Shown here piece after piece: positions 48,008 to 58,346 of a DNA stretch of 61,672 bases; position 1 is the first letter of the stretch, and every line of letters begins with the position of its first letter. The notes below the pieces were generated by a model. That model was not told where the DNA came from, ran no database searches, and saw only the letters and a list, made by a program, of their open reading frames with translations. The DNA is from Nitrosomonas sp. GTDB lineage: Bacteria; Pseudomonadota; Gammaproteobacteria; Burkholderiales; Nitrosomonadaceae. The stretch covers positions 1 through 61,672 of the forward strand of contig NZ_JAIEMO010000044.1 of NCBI RefSeq assembly GCF_019752095.1, in the 5' to 3' direction. The translations under genes and the position numbers were made by a program.

Positions 48008-48844
48008 TTAGATTGATAAATTCAACTGACCGCCACTTACTCGCATTATGCCAGCCAAATCTGGATAAGAAAAAATATTACAAAAATCCATACCACGTAA
48101 CAATTTTCTGCATGCTTCAGCCTGATCATAACCATGCTCCAGCAATAACCACCCATCCTTACTCAGATAGTTAGGCGCTGCATTAATAATATGAGTGATA
48201 CAGGCCATACCATGTTCCCCAGCTGACAAAGCTATTCTTGGTTCAAATCGCAGATCACCTTGTAGCAAGTGAGGGTCATCTTCAGCCACATAAGGTGGAT
48301 TCGATACAATCAGATCGAAATTCTCTCCTGAAAGTTCATCAAACCAATTCCCGTTAATGGCATTTAGATTAGCCACTTTTAGAATGTCTGCATTTCTTCT
48401 GCAAACATCGACCGCAGCTGGCGACAAATCAACTGCAACGACCTGGGTTTGAGGGCGATGTTTGGCAATGCTAATTGCGATCGCACCACTACCTGTTCCC
48501 AAGTCCAATACATTACAAAATTTATCAAACGGTATCAGTTTGAGCGCCCACTCAACCAGTAATTCAGTTTCAGGACGAGGAATTAATACGGCTTCTGTGA
48601 CTTTAAGAGTCAGATCAAAAAATGCACGCTCCCCAATTAAATATGCTACCGGTAGTCCCTCAATACGCTGCTGAACTAGGCTAGAAAATTTCTCGAATTG
48701 CTGTCCAGTCAGTATTTGATCAGGGTAAGTCAACAAAAATGCATGATTTACGATTAACACATGCTGCAACAATAAGATTGCATCAATTTTGTTAATAGTT
48801 GAGTATGCGGCAGCTAATGCTTGCGAAATTGTTACAGGTTGCAT
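48008..48844 (-). CDS. prmC: Release factor glutamine methyltransferase
   Basis: 278 residues. The SAM-binding loop is VLDLGTGSGAIAISIAKHRP and the catalytic motif NPPY (SNPPYVAEDDPHL) methylates the glutamine of the GGQ motif in RF1 and RF2. It sits 32 bases downstream of prfA, the gene for one of its substrates. The N-terminal helical domain (residues 1-75) is present. Normal length. Confidence 0.96.
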   Translation of the reverse strand: MQPVTISQALAAAYSTINKIDAILLLQHVLIVNHAFLLTYPDQILTGQQFEKFSSLVQQRIEGLPVAYLIGERAFFDLTLKVTEAVLIPRPETELLVEWALKLIPFDKFCNVLDLGTGSGAIAISIAKHRPQTQVVAVDLSPAAVDVCRRNADILKVANLNAINGNWFDELSGENFDLIVSNPPYVAEDDPHLLQGDLRFEPRIALSAGEHGMACITHIINAAPNYLSKDGWLLLEHGYDQAEACRKLLRGMDFCNIFSYPDLAGIMRVSGGQLNLSI

Positions 48845-48876
48845 AGCAATTATTCAGAATGATCAAAGGTAATTGA

Positions 48877-49956
48877 TTATTCTTGTACTGATGCGGCTAA
48901 CAACTCAGCCTGATGCTCAGCTATGAGCGCCGAACAAAGTTCATCAATGTCCCCATCCATAATCTGATCCATCTTATAAAGCGTCAGATTGATGCGATGA
49001 TCGGTTACCCGCCCCTGGGGAAAATTGTAAGTACGGATCCGCTCCGAGCGTTCGCCGGTCCCCACCAATGATTTCCGAGTAGCTGCTTGCTCCGCATGCT
49101 GCGCACTCATTTGTTTGTCTTGGATACGCGCCGCCAGCACACTCAATGCCTGCGCCTTGTTTTTGTGCTGCGAACGCCCATCTTGGCATTCCACAACAAT
49201 CCCGGTGGGCAGATGAGTAACACGCACGGCGGAATCAGTTTTATTGATATGTTGGCCGCCAGCGCCAGAAGCACGGAAAGTATCAATGCGTAATTCAGAA
49301 GGATTCAAAACCACTTCGCTCACTTCATCGGCTTCAGGCATAACAGCCACGGTGCATGTAGAGGTGTGCACGCGTCCTTGAGTTTCAGTTGCCGGTACGC
49401 GCTGAACACGGTGACCACCTGATTCGAACTTAAGTTTCGAATAAGCACCATGGCCAATAATTTTGGCAATAATCTCTTTATATCCGCCAATTTCCGACAG
49501 ACTTTGCGAAATAATCTCCACCTGCCAGCGCTGTCTTTCTGCATAACGTGAGTACATGCGAAACAAGTTTCCGGCAAACAAAGCGGATTCATCTCCACCG
49601 GTTCCAGCACGGATTTCCAGAAAAATATTGCGTTCATCATTGGGATCTTTCGGAAGTAATTGCTTTTGTATTTCTGATTCGATCTGAGTGAGTTTTTCTT
49701 TCCCAGTTTGAATCTCAGCTTCAGCAAAAGCACGCATATCCAAATCAGTATGCATCTCCCGCGCAGTTTGCACATCGCGCTCAAATTGTTGATACGATCG
49801 ATAAAGCTCAACAATGGGAACAATTTCTGCATGCTCACGCGTAAGCTTACGATAATTTTCCATATCTGCTGTTGCAGATTCGCTGCTCAGCAAACGATTT
49901 AATTCGTCTAAACGCACACCCAAGCGAGTGAGTCGATCCGCGATATTTTTGTTCAT
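48877..49956 (-). CDS. prfA: Peptide chain release factor 1
   Basis: 359 residues. The codon-recognition PxT motif is in [16 protein letters not shown] (PAT), as expected for RF1, which reads UAA and UAG. The GGQ catalytic motif is [15 protein letters not shown]. Its ATG overlaps the hemA stop by four bases. Presence of a normal RF1 means amber codons are read as stops, relevant to the broken transposase at 53.4 kb. Confidence 0.98.
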   Translation of the reverse strand: MNKNIADRLTRLGVRLDELNRLLSSESATADMENYRKLTREHAEIVPIVELYRSYQQFERDVQTAREMHTDLDMRAFAEAEIQTGKEKLTQIESEIQKQLLPKDPNDERNIFLEIRAGTGGDESALFAGNLFRMYSRYAERQRWQVEIISQSLSEIGGYKEIIAKIIGHGAYSKLKFESGGHRVQRVPATETQGRVHTSTCTVAVMPEADEVSEVVLNPSELRIDTFRASGAGGQHINKTDSAVRVTHLPTGIVVECQDGRSQHKNKAQALSVLAARIQDKQMSAQHAEQAATRKSLVGTGERSERIRTYNFPQGRVTDHRINLTLYKMDQIMDGDIDELCSALIAEHQAELLAASVQE

Positions 49957-51206
49957 TGCGGACGGTGCAATTGGTATAGTCGATTAATCAACTCGACTAA
50001 TTCTTCACGTTCATTGACTGCTGCTTGATTCAAAGCATTGGAGGGCACATGCAAGAATTTATTTGTTAAGCCGTTGCTCAGAGCCTCTATAACTTTTTTG
50101 GGATCTTCACCTTTCTCTAACAATTTAACAGCTCGAGCCAACTCATGCCGACGATAACGTTCACCCTGGTCACGTAACGCGCGAATAGTTGGAACCATTT
50201 CCCGTGTGGCAAACCAGCGCATAAAATCAACCACATTCGAGTCAATGATGGTTTCGGCCTGTGTAACAGCATTCTGACGTGAATCCAGCCCTTCTTTGAC
50301 GATTTCTGATAAATCGTCAACATAGTAAAGAAAAACATCATCGAGTTCTTCGACTTCAGATTCAACATCACGCGGCACAGCAAGATCAACGATAAATATC
50401 GGCCGATGCTTGCGAATCTTAATTGCGCGTTCTACCATGCCTTTGCCAAGTATAGGCAGTGGACTGGCGGTACAAGTTACCACAATATCGTGTAGCGCCA
50501 ATTGCTCAGGCAGATCGCTCAAAGTAATGACTTGTGCATTAAAACGATTTGCCAGTGCTTCAGCGCGTTCAGTAGTTCGGTTGGCAACCGTGATTTTTTT
50601 GGGATTACGTGCAGCAAAATGATTAGCGCATAATTCAATCATTTCACCAGCGCCGATAAACAAAACACGCTGTTCGCCGATATCGCCAAAAATTCGTTCA
50701 GCTAAGCGCGCTGCCGCCGCAGCCATTGATACAGAGCTTGTACCGATTTCTGTCGAGGTTCGAACTTCCTTAGCCACATAAAACGTGCGTTGAAATAGCT
50801 TATGCAGCAATAAACCTAATGTCCCAGCGTGTTCTGCAGATTTAACCGCACTTTTTAACTGCCCGAGTATTTGCGGCTCACCTAATACCATCGAGTCTAA
50901 ACCACTGGCGACCCGGAACGCATGTTTCACAGCCTGCTCACGTGGTAATTTGTATAAGTAGGGATCCAATTCACGAGTTGGCAAATGATGAAAATCAGCG
51001 AGCCATACAACAGCATCTTCCGGTCTTTCGGTGCAACAATATACCTCAGTACGATTACAGGTGGACACAATAGCAGCTTCTTTTATTGGATTACGCCCAA
51101 CCAGATCGCGTAACGCATACTCCATCGTATTTTCAGGAAAAGTAACTTGTTCGCGCACATCCAGCGGCGCTGTGTTGTGATTAATTCCAAAAGCAAATAA
51201 TTGCAT
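49953..51206 (-). CDS. hemA: Glutamyl-tRNA reductase
   Basis: 417 residues from the ATG at 51206 ([19 protein letters not shown], the family start); a TTG nine codons earlier has no ribosome binding site either. The catalytic cysteine lies in [11 protein letters not shown]. The NADPH domain has [17 protein letters not shown] and the C-terminal dimerisation helix region follows. It reduces glutamyl-tRNA to glutamate-1-semialdehyde, the first step of haem synthesis. It heads hemA-prfA-prmC. Confidence 0.97.
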   Translation of the reverse strand: MQLFAFGINHNTAPLDVREQVTFPENTMEYALRDLVGRNPIKEAAIVSTCNRTEVYCCTERPEDAVVWLADFHHLPTRELDPYLYKLPREQAVKHAFRVASGLDSMVLGEPQILGQLKSAVKSAEHAGTLGLLLHKLFQRTFYVAKEVRTSTEIGTSSVSMAAAAARLAERIFGDIGEQRVLFIGAGEMIELCANHFAARNPKKITVANRTTERAEALANRFNAQVITLSDLPEQLALHDIVVTCTASPLPILGKGMVERAIKIRKHRPIFIVDLAVPRDVESEVEELDDVFLYYVDDLSEIVKEGLDSRQNAVTQAETIIDSNVVDFMRWFATREMVPTIRALRDQGERYRRHELARAVKLLEKGEDPKKVIEALSNGLTNKFLHVPSNALNQAAVNEREELVELINRLYQLHRPQ

Positions 51207-51319
51207 GGAAGATAATGTTGCCGGAGTAAACAATTCGTAAGAAATAACTGGTAATTATAATAGTAGGATTTCTTAAATACTATCAATGCAAATGATTTTT
51301 TTTCGCTCGCTTTGTTTAC

Positions 51320-51820
51320 TTAATGCCATGGCGTGACTGGAATTATAGAAATACTATTTTTGGGTGACCCCTCAATAATTCTGTCGCTATAAGTTAAATA
51401 AATCAGAACATTTCTTTTGGCATCATAAAACCGCACAACTTGCAACGATTTAAATAATAGCGACGTACTCTTTTTAAAAACTTCGGCGCCGTCTTCATCA
51501 CCATTCTTTACTTTCTCTGGCAAAGAAATAGGACCAATCTGCCGACATGCGATTGAAGCATCTGAAGTATCCTCAGCAACTCCTACCATGCCACTAACAC
51601 CCCCGGTTTTGGCTCGACTTAAATAACAGGTAGCACCAGCAATATCCGGATCATCAAATGCTTCAATTACAATTTTATCGTTTGCGCCTAAAATTTTAAA
51701 TTTAGTCGAGACACTACCAATTTTTTCTGCCATCACATAAGAAGTTGTTTGTAGTATTAAGGTGCAAACCAACAATACACTTAATAAATTTTTAACATTT
51801 AATAATTTAATAATTTTCAT
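51320..51820 (-). CDS. creA: CreA-family exported protein
   Basis: 166 residues. A signal peptide (hydrophobic core about 13-25, cleavage after VMA near 31) precedes [20 protein letters not shown] and [20 protein letters not shown], the conserved start of the CreA family. Two cysteines ([13 protein letters not shown]) probably form a disulfide in the periplasm. The family is widespread in proteobacteria and its function is not established. It stands upstream of hemA on the same strand, with a 113-base gap. Confidence 0.9.
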   Translation of the reverse strand: MKIIKLLNVKNLLSVLLVCTLILQTTSYVMAEKIGSVSTKFKILGANDKIVIEAFDDPDIAGATCYLSRAKTGGVSGMVGVAEDTSDASIACRQIGPISLPEKVKNGDEDGAEVFKKSTSLLFKSLQVVRFYDAKRNVLIYLTYSDRIIEGSPKNSISIIPVTPWH

Positions 51821-52090
51821 ACCCTATCTCCCAATAAAATTGAGCAGCATATTTTAATTTTACTTCTATTTAATCCCAATCCTGTGGCATTACAACCTTG
51901 CAATAAGCGATTGATCTCATTGAATACTGGCAGACATGTCAGCCACATCCATCTCAATTCTCAGAAACATTAGTCAAGAATTATAAAAGCCGTGTCATTC
52001 CGCTCATTTTTCTGGAAGTGACGCAAATTTGGATATGCACCATCCATAGCCAATGCAATCGAAAATAATAGAAGGATATTATTTGATAAT

Positions 52091-52167
52091 TGGTAGGCGC
52101 GATTGGATTCGAACCAACGACCCCCACCATGTCAAGGTGGTGCTCTAACCAACTGAGCTACGCGCCT
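52091..52167 (-). tRNA. tRNA-Val (anticodon GAC)
   Basis: A 77-base cloverleaf on the minus strand, AGGCGCG pairing with CGCGCCT, D-stem GCTC/GAGC, anticodon loop TTGACAT giving GAC, T-arm GTTCGAATC, and an encoded CCA at 52093-52091. All stems are intact. Confidence 0.96.
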
Positions 52168-52291
52168 GAAAAAAACGAATTTTAACCGAAATGAATAGTC
52201 GCGACAAATAATTAATCGAATTGGATGAATAAACTTAGTATAAAAATTTATAAAATTTTTACTAAAAGTAATATCCAGAAAATTTCCGCAT

Positions 52292-52319
52292 ACTTTATTA
52301 ATAATAATTGAATTGTCAA
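52292..52319 (-). promoter_or_regulatory. Possible sigma-70 promoter for tRNA-Val
   Basis: On the minus strand a perfect TTGACA (52319-52314) is followed after 16 bases by TAAAGT (52297-52292). It would give a leader of about 120 bases before the tRNA 5' end. Confidence 0.35.
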
Positions 52320-52463
52320 TAATGTTCATAATTAGATTTTCGAGTATACTCGCCCGCTGCAAGGATCATCCAGCTAATGTAAGAATTATCTGGAAGCAAT
52401 AAGTTAAGTACAACCGAAGAATTATATAGTTACAGGAAATTGGCATTTTGCCGAGGAGAATTT

Positions 52464-52937
52464 ATGTACAAATTATTTTTAAACTTCTTTTTATTATTAA
52501 CACTGCTTGTTTTGCCATTTAGTATTTTTTCTCATGGAGACGAAGATCACGAGCACGAAGACGAAAACCACGAACACGCACATAACGCGACAGCTGCGGA
52601 ATCTTCATCACAGTTGCAAAGCGGCATCGGGTGGAAGGTTGTGCGTGCCGTGGAATTAGGAAACTCGGGAAAATTTGTACATTTGGTACTTATCGATCAT
52701 AGTAAGCATACCGACAAAACGATCTATAGTGCCGCTATTAATAGACTCTGCAATCCTAACGATGAATTTTGCAGAATAAGATTCTGGAGCGAAGAAAGAT
52801 TTGTACCTGAGAAAGCTTCTTTAACGGTAGAGCAAAACAAGCAATTAAAAGCTGATTATTTAATCAATAAAGCTGCTGGGATCCATCACCTGCAGTGGTC
52901 ATGCAGTGTCAATCCCGATAGAAATAATTGCTTCTAA
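52464..52937 (+). CDS. Histidine-rich exported protein of unknown function
   Basis: 157 residues from the ATG at 52464; GAGGAG lies six bases upstream, which rules out the longer frame. A signal peptide (MYKLFLNFFLLLTLLVLPFSIFS) is followed at once by an acidic, histidine-rich segment, HGDEDHEHEDENHEHAHN, likely to bind metal ions such as zinc, nickel or copper. The remainder (SGIGWKVVRAVELGNSGKF, HLVLIDHSKHTDK) is not recognised; four cysteines occur (LCNPNDEFC near 94-102, plus two near the C-terminus). It is a single gene between tRNA-Val and the IS200-type element. Export and metal binding are supported, the role is unknown. Confidence 0.68.
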   Translation: MYKLFLNFFLLLTLLVLPFSIFSHGDEDHEHEDENHEHAHNATAAESSSQLQSGIGWKVVRAVELGNSGKFVHLVLIDHSKHTDKTIYSAAINRLCNPNDEFCRIRFWSEERFVPEKASLTVEQNKQLKADYLINKAAGIHHLQWSCSVNPDRNNCF

Positions 52938-52989
52938 AATTAACTCAATACACTTGGACAAGCAATGCTGAGCTTATAGATCAAATGAA

Positions 52990-53525
52990 CGACCCCGCCC
53001 CAAGGGGCGAGGTATCAGAGCTGTGAGATGTGGAAAGTTAGAAAAGTGCAAGCTGCCTATCTTCGTGTAGCTTTTGATATTCTTTCCCTTGTCCCTTAAC
53101 ATAGTTCCTTATCGTGTGTTCATCGCCATCACGACCAACAGTACTCGCAAAATATCCATCACTCCAAAACTCACCGCCCCAGAGTTGTTTTTTGACATGA
53201 GGACACAAGCGAAATATCTCACTTGCTGTGATACTCTTAATCAGAGTTACCAGTTTTGTTACACTATATGAAGGAACGCTTTGCACTAAAAAATGAACAT
53301 GATCTTCATCTGTTCCAATCTCCAGAAATTTCAACTGGTAACGCTTCTCCAGCTCAAGACACACATCTCGCAGTGTCTTATCTACTGCCTCATCGAACAC
53401 AGCGCGACGATATTTCGCTGGAAATACCAGGTGATAAAGCTATGTTGTTACGTTATGTCGCTTATGTATATATTCGCTCACGCGAATATTTTACGCCCCA
53501 AGGGGCGAGGAATTAAACCCGGTAG
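52990..53525 (-). mobile_element. IS200/IS605-type insertion element (single tnpA)
   Basis: A transposase gene of the Y1 HUH type is framed by two identical 17-base sequences, CGCCCCAAGGGGCGAGG, at 52996-53012 and 53494-53510, each forming a short hairpin in the same orientation, as expected for the subterminal hairpins of IS200-type ends. The exact tips are uncertain, so the limits are approximate. There is no tnpB. The transposase has an in-frame stop, so the copy is probably immobile on its own. A decayed end of the same type lies at 36080-36108. Confidence 0.8.
53038..53481 (-). pseudogene. tnpA: IS200-type Y1 transposase TnpA with an amber codon at position 14
   Basis: Read from a GTG at 53481, the frame gives (M)SEYIHKRHNVTT, a TAG at 53442-53440, then LYHLVFPAKYRRAVFDEAVD and on to the normal end QLALF. 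The residues on both sides of the TAG match the family N-terminus without a gap, so the stop is a point change from a leucine-type codon. The HUH motif is HVH (EDHVHFLV) and the catalytic tyrosine is probably in IRNYVKGQ. Restart at a GTG (53400) would give 120 residues lacking the first strand of the fold. A functional product is unlikely unless the amber is suppressed. Confidence 0.82.
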
Positions 53526-53669
53526 AGATTAAAAGTCGTTGATGATTTATCTGCATTGCTGCTGGGTTGTTAAAACAGGATCGAAATGCTCATTTAGCAC
53601 ACATAAACGTGCCTTTCACCTGTTTTTTTCCTTGCATTTGCTACTTCATAAACGTTTTTTAACAACCTG

Positions 53670-55130
53670 TTAAATATGTAACGTACGCTTATCCACGCCA
53701 AGTGCAGCCTCATGAAACACTTCTGATAAAGACGGATGAGCATGGACAATACAGGCGATGTCTTGACTGCTGGCTGAAAATTTCATCGCCATAACCGCTT
53801 CTGAAATGAGTTCTGAAACATGTGGACCAATCATATGAACACCCAGTACACGGTCAGTTTTCTCGTCCGCTAAGACTTTTATAAATCCACTAGTCTCGTT
53901 CATGGCACGCGCACGTCCATTCGCAATGAATGGGAACTGGCCAACTTTATAGGCAATACCAGCTGCTCTTAATTCCTGTTCGTTTTTCCCTACCCACGCA
54001 ATTTCGGGTACGGTATAAATAACCCAAGGTATTGTATTAAAATCAATAGCCTCATCCGCATTGGCCTGATTTGTTTCAAGATGTTTGATCATTTCAGCAA
54101 CAGCCACACCTTCTTCGGATGCTTTATGCGCCAACATAGGACCGCGAACTACGTCGCCTACTGCATATACATTGGTCAGATTAGTCCGGCAATTCTGATC
54201 AACAATAATAAATCCACGCTCATCTACAGATAAATCATTTTCTTCCACACCCAATCCAGTAGTATTGGGGATGCGGCCAACTGCCACAATCAGCTTGTCA
54301 ACTTCCATGACCTGTTCCTGATTGTTAGAATCACCATAACCAACGACTACAGAGTTACCGGATATCTTAACCGATTTAATTTTGACACCGGTGTTGATTT
54401 GCAATCCAAGTTCTTTGGCGAAAATACTTTTTGCTTCTTTAGCAACCTGTTCATCTGCCGCCATCAGAAATCCGGGCATCGCTTCAAGAAGCGTGACTTC
54501 CGCACCAAGTCTGCGCCATACACTACCCATTTCAAGCCCGATCACACCTGCACCAATAACTCCCAATCGCTTAGGCACTTCCTTTAAGGCTAAAGCACCC
54601 GCATTATCCAGAATCATCTCATTATCGACTGGCACAAAAGATAACTGCCGTGGTATCGAACCGGTTGCTATAATTACATGCTTTGCCTGGACTGTTTCAG
54701 CAGCACCGTTATCGTCAACTTTTATTTGCCAAGCATTGGCAGATCCTTCTCGACTCAACAACGTCCCTCTGCCATGCATCGACTTAACTTTATTCTTTTT
54801 GAATAGTGAAGTAATACCGGCGGTAAACGTGGTGACAATTTTGTCTTTGCGCGCAATCATGACCGGAACATCTACCGAAACATTTTCTGCAGAAATTCCA
54901 TGTGCGGAAATTTTGTGTTGAATTTGGAAATAATTCTCAGAAGATTCCAATAAAGCTTTGGAAGGAATGCAGCCGACGTTCAGGCAGGTCCCGCCAAGAC
55001 TGGCTTTACCCTTTGAATTTTTCCACTCATCTATACAAACCGTATTCAAACCCAGTTGCGCACAACGGATCGCCGCAACATAGCCTCCTGGGCCAGCACC
55101 AATAATCGCCACATCAAATGTTTCTAACAT
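53670..55130 (-). CDS. lpdA: Dihydrolipoyl dehydrogenase (E3)
   Basis: 486 residues. FAD-binding GAGPGGYVAAIRCAQLG starts the protein; the redox disulfide is in GGTCLNVGCIPSKALL; the NAD loop is GVIGAGVIGLEMGSVW; the active-site His-Glu pair is in HAHPSLSEVFHEA near the C-terminus. It reoxidises lipoamide in the pyruvate and 2-oxoglutarate dehydrogenase complexes and the glycine cleavage system. Its usual E1 and E2 partners are not in the window. All expected domains are present. Confidence 0.96.
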   Translation of the reverse strand: MLETFDVAIIGAGPGGYVAAIRCAQLGLNTVCIDEWKNSKGKASLGGTCLNVGCIPSKALLESSENYFQIQHKISAHGISAENVSVDVPVMIARKDKIVTTFTAGITSLFKKNKVKSMHGRGTLLSREGSANAWQIKVDDNGAAETVQAKHVIIATGSIPRQLSFVPVDNEMILDNAGALALKEVPKRLGVIGAGVIGLEMGSVWRRLGAEVTLLEAMPGFLMAADEQVAKEAKSIFAKELGLQINTGVKIKSVKISGNSVVVGYGDSNNQEQVMEVDKLIVAVGRIPNTTGLGVEENDLSVDERGFIIVDQNCRTNLTNVYAVGDVVRGPMLAHKASEEGVAVAEMIKHLETNQANADEAIDFNTIPWVIYTVPEIAWVGKNEQELRAAGIAYKVGQFPFIANGRARAMNETSGFIKVLADEKTDRVLGVHMIGPHVSELISEAVMAMKFSASSQDIACIVHAHPSLSEVFHEAALGVDKRTLHI

Positions 55131-55223
55131 GATTAGACCTTATGTGAAATTTTTGCCAAAGGGTAAGTTTAAAGCAAAACAAAATATCCTGTGCATAGTT
55201 TGCTTTGACAAATGAATGCAAAC

Positions 55224-56276
55224 TTACTGCAATGACAATTCACCATTCTCGCATCCAATAATGCTGATCTCCCGTAATGCCTGCACATAATCTCCATTTT
55301 CACGTAACTTTGTCATCGATCCCGTGTGATTCCTAGCATGCAATCGAGCCAATCGGGACAGGCTTGTTGCTGACATTTCCCAATGTAATCCATACAAAAT
55401 TTCGTCGGCTCCCGCAGGATTATTGCAAACTAATATCATGTCGCAACCTGCATCGAGTGCGGCTTGTGCGCGTGACAACATAGATTCCAAATAATCTCCA
55501 GCACCCCGCATACTTAAATCATCACTAAAAATACAACCATCGAATCGCAATTCCTTACGTAAAATATTCTGTAACCAGATCTTCGAAAATCCAGCAGGTT
55601 TGGCATCGATTTTTGGGTAGATAACATGTGCTGGCATCACTCCAGCCACCCCTGAATCGATCATGTGTTGAAATGGAACTAAATCGCTCACCTCAATCTC
55701 GGTGTATCGGCGTGAGTCAATTGATTTTTCCAAATGAGAATCGGTCTGAATATAGCCGTGCCCCGGAAAATGCTTTGCTATTGCCGGCATACCGCCTTTT
55801 TTGAGCCCAAGCACCAAATTATTCGCTAAGTCCGAAACGGCGCTTGCATCATGATGGAAGGCGCGATCACCGATCACAAAGCTTTGCCCATAATCAAGAT
55901 CCAACACCGGTGTAAAACTGAAATCAATCCCGCAAGCATTTAACTCTGCAGCCAGTACAAAACCAACTTGTTTAGCAAGATGTCGAGCGCGATTCAATTG
56001 TTTATCCCAAATTTTCCCCAGCTCGCGCATTGCAGGCAGTTTTGTAAAACCTTCCCGGAAGCGTTGAACGCGCCCGCCTTCATGATCGACCGCAATCAGC
56101 AAATGCGGACTTCGTAACGCATGTATCTGCTGCGTCAATTCAGTCAATTGACGGTGATTTTCATAATTACGGGTAAAGAGAATGACACCGCCTGTGAGTG
56201 GGTGTAAAAGCCTCTTGATATCACCATCAGATAGCTGTGTTCCGGAAATATCGAGCATCACTGGCCCAAGCAACAC
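55224..56276 (-). CDS. nagZ: Beta-N-acetylhexosaminidase NagZ
   Basis: 350 residues from a GTG at 56276, which begins VLLGPVMLDISGTQL, the family start; it lies two bases after the acpS stop. The GH3 motif KHFPGHGYIQTDSH supplies the catalytic histidine (with the nucleophile in CIFSDDLSMRG). NagZ removes N-acetylglucosamine from anhydromuropeptides during cell-wall recycling. No signal peptide, so cytoplasmic. It follows acpS in a continuous minus-strand series. Confidence 0.94.
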   Translation of the reverse strand: MLLGPVMLDISGTQLSDGDIKRLLHPLTGGVILFTRNYENHRQLTELTQQIHALRSPHLLIAVDHEGGRVQRFREGFTKLPAMRELGKIWDKQLNRARHLAKQVGFVLAAELNACGIDFSFTPVLDLDYGQSFVIGDRAFHHDASAVSDLANNLVLGLKKGGMPAIAKHFPGHGYIQTDSHLEKSIDSRRYTEIEVSDLVPFQHMIDSGVAGVMPAHVIYPKIDAKPAGFSKIWLQNILRKELRFDGCIFSDDLSMRGAGDYLESMLSRAQAALDAGCDMILVCNNPAGADEILYGLHWEMSATSLSRLARLHARNHTGSMTKLRENGDYVQALREISIIGCENGELSLQ

Positions 56277-56278
56277 GA

Positions 56279-56656
56279 TTATTTCTCTAATACGACAAAA
56301 GCACACGCCATGTTGATTTCATCACTAATAGAAAGATGATGCCGCGTGATTCCTTGATCGGAAAGTAATTGGTCGAGCTCAGGATGAAATTGAAAAAATG
56401 GCTTTCCTAAGCCATTATGAGTGATCGTAATATATGTCAAGCTAACCGGATGTCGTAAACCTGTACCCATTGCCTTAGATAATGCTTCTTTGGCAGCAAA
56501 GCGACTAGCTAGAAACAGAATTGGCTTGCTACTTGATTGATACTCCTGCAACTCGCTCGTGGTTAATATACGCCGTGCAAAGCGCTCGCCGAAACGATTT
56601 AACGATTGCGCAATTCTGGCTGAATCGACGATATCCGTTCCAATACCATAGATCAT
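56279..56656 (-). CDS. acpS: Holo-[acyl-carrier-protein] synthase
   Basis: 125 residues. The metal-binding motifs are [12 protein letters not shown] (Asp) and [16 protein letters not shown] (Glu). It transfers 4'-phosphopantetheine from coenzyme A to ACP. Its ATG overlaps the pdxJ stop by four bases, the usual pdxJ-acpS coupling. Confidence 0.96.
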   Translation of the reverse strand: MIYGIGTDIVDSARIAQSLNRFGERFARRILTTSELQEYQSSSKPILFLASRFAAKEALSKAMGTGLRHPVSLTYITITHNGLGKPFFQFHPELDQLLSDQGITRHHLSISDEINMACAFVVLEK

Positions 56657-57378
56657 TTACGCGACTCAAGCATGAGCTGTTTCATTTCCTGTACGGCAAG
56701 TTTAAAGCCTACAAAAATAGCTCTGGCAACAATTGCATGGCCAATATTCAATTCCGTAATTTCAGGAATGGCTGCAATGGCTTGAACATTCTCATAATGC
56801 AAACCATGTCCGGCATTAACTTTCAAACCAAGGTCTCTACCCAGGGCAACGGCTTCCTGCACTTCGATAAAATGTTTTTCTTGCGCCTCAAATGAATGTG
56901 CATCCGCATAACTGCCAGTGTGGATTTCGATGACAGGCGCACCAGCCCGAGCTGCTGCATCAATTTGTAGTATGTCAGCGTTGATGAACAATGAAACACG
57001 TATCCCCGCTTCTCCCAATTTTTGGCATGCCCGCTTGATCTGATCGAAATGCTTCACAACATCGAGACCCCCTTCAGTTGTCAATTCTTCGCGCCTTTCA
57101 GGTACTAAACAAATATCGTGAGGCTTTATTCTAAGCGCGATGTTAATCATTTCGTCGGTAACTGCACTTTCCAGGTTCATTCTAGTCGTTAACCGGTTAC
57201 GCAAAACTTCCACATCACGATCCTGGATATGTCGCCGATCTTCGCGCAGATGCAAAGTGATCGCATCTGCTCCGGCAGATTCGGCAATCAACGCCGCTTC
57301 AATTGGATCCGGGTATTTTGTTCCACGTGCTTGCCGTAATGTCGCCACATGATCAATATTGACGCCTAATTCAATCAT
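56653..57378 (-). CDS. pdxJ: Pyridoxine 5'-phosphate synthase
   Basis: 241 residues. The N-terminus [20 protein letters not shown], the [14 protein letters not shown] loop and the [16 protein letters not shown] end identify it. It condenses 3-amino-1-hydroxyacetone phosphate with deoxyxylulose 5-phosphate in vitamin B6 synthesis. It follows era by 38 bases; recO, which often lies between the two, is absent here. Confidence 0.97.
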   Translation of the reverse strand: MIELGVNIDHVATLRQARGTKYPDPIEAALIAESAGADAITLHLREDRRHIQDRDVEVLRNRLTTRMNLESAVTDEMINIALRIKPHDICLVPERREELTTEGGLDVVKHFDQIKRACQKLGEAGIRVSLFINADILQIDAAARAGAPVIEIHTGSYADAHSFEAQEKHFIEVQEAVALGRDLGLKVNAGHGLHYENVQAIAAIPEITELNIGHAIVARAIFVGFKLAVQEMKQLMLESRK

Positions 57379-57416
57379 TATCTGAGACTTCCAAGACGCA
57401 AAGAACTCTTAATCGC

Positions 57417-58313
57417 TTATTCATAACCTAGATTTCTTAACACACTTTCACTATCAGCCCAACCGCCTTTAACTTTAACCCAAACTTCCAGATACACTTT
57501 CTCTCCAAACATCAACTCCATGTCTTTTCGCGCTTGACTTGCTATTTGTTTAAGCTTTTCACCTTTTTTTCCAATAATAATTGCTTTCTGATTAGGCTTA
57601 TCAACCAGAATGGTGGCATAAATTTTGTGCAAATGATTTTCTAACTTAAATTGATCAACCACAACGCTGGTCGAATAAGGAATCTCATCGCCGACCAAGC
57701 GAAACAATTTTTCACGGATGAATTCTCCGGCAAGAAAACGCTCACTGCGATCTGTAATTTCATCCTTATCGTACATAGGTTGACTAATAGGCAAATAGTC
57801 GCGAATGGTATTGAGGAGCTCCGGCAGCTGAATCTTATGCATCGCACTCACCGGTATGATGTCTGAAAATTCAGCTATTTGCGCTACTTCATTTAAAAAT
57901 GGCAATAATCGATTCTTTTCTGCCAATTTATCAATTTTATTGACCACTAAAATAATCGGAACATTCTCAGGTAAAATTTTGAGTACCGCAATATCACGCT
58001 GATCAAGGCGCATTGCCTCAATGACAAACAATATAACATTCACCTCGCGCATACTCTGAGTCACCACTCGATTCATTGCAGCATTCAAACCATTGGTATA
58101 GTGTGTTTGAAAACCGGGCGTATCAACAAAGACAAATTGTGTCCGCTGATCTGTCAAAATACCATTAATTCTGAAACGAGTTGTCTGAGCTTTCTTCGAT
58201 GTAATGCTGATTTTTTGTTCTACTAACTTATTTAATAAAGTTGATTTACCCACATTGGGACGACCAATAATTGCTATGTAACCCGCACGAAAATTATCAG
58301 CATGAAGGATCAT
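57417..58313 (-). CDS. era: GTPase Era
   Basis: 298 residues. G1 is [11 protein letters not shown]3 DTPGFQTH, G4 NKIDK; the C-terminal KH domain (from about 200) contains [15 protein letters not shown]. Era binds the 3' end of 16S rRNA and acts in 30S assembly. It follows rnc by 33 bases. Confidence 0.97.
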   Translation of the reverse strand: MILHADNFRAGYIAIIGRPNVGKSTLLNKLVEQKISITSKKAQTTRFRINGILTDQRTQFVFVDTPGFQTHYTNGLNAAMNRVVTQSMREVNVILFVIEAMRLDQRDIAVLKILPENVPIILVVNKIDKLAEKNRLLPFLNEVAQIAEFSDIIPVSAMHKIQLPELLNTIRDYLPISQPMYDKDEITDRSERFLAGEFIREKLFRLVGDEIPYSTSVVVDQFKLENHLHKIYATILVDKPNQKAIIIGKKGEKLKQIASQARKDMELMFGEKVYLEVWVKVKGGWADSESVLRNLGYE

Positions 58314-58346
58314 TTTGGGACGTTATACGTAGTAATTAAAGAGTTA

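Noticed and set aside
52132..52362. 76-residue frame across tRNA-Val
   Set aside because: It runs through the tRNA gene and its probable promoter, so it is not a protein gene.
53256..53532. Two plus-strand frames within the IS200-type element
   Set aside because: They are antisense to the transposase, which is the recognised gene, and have no homology; no tnpB is present.
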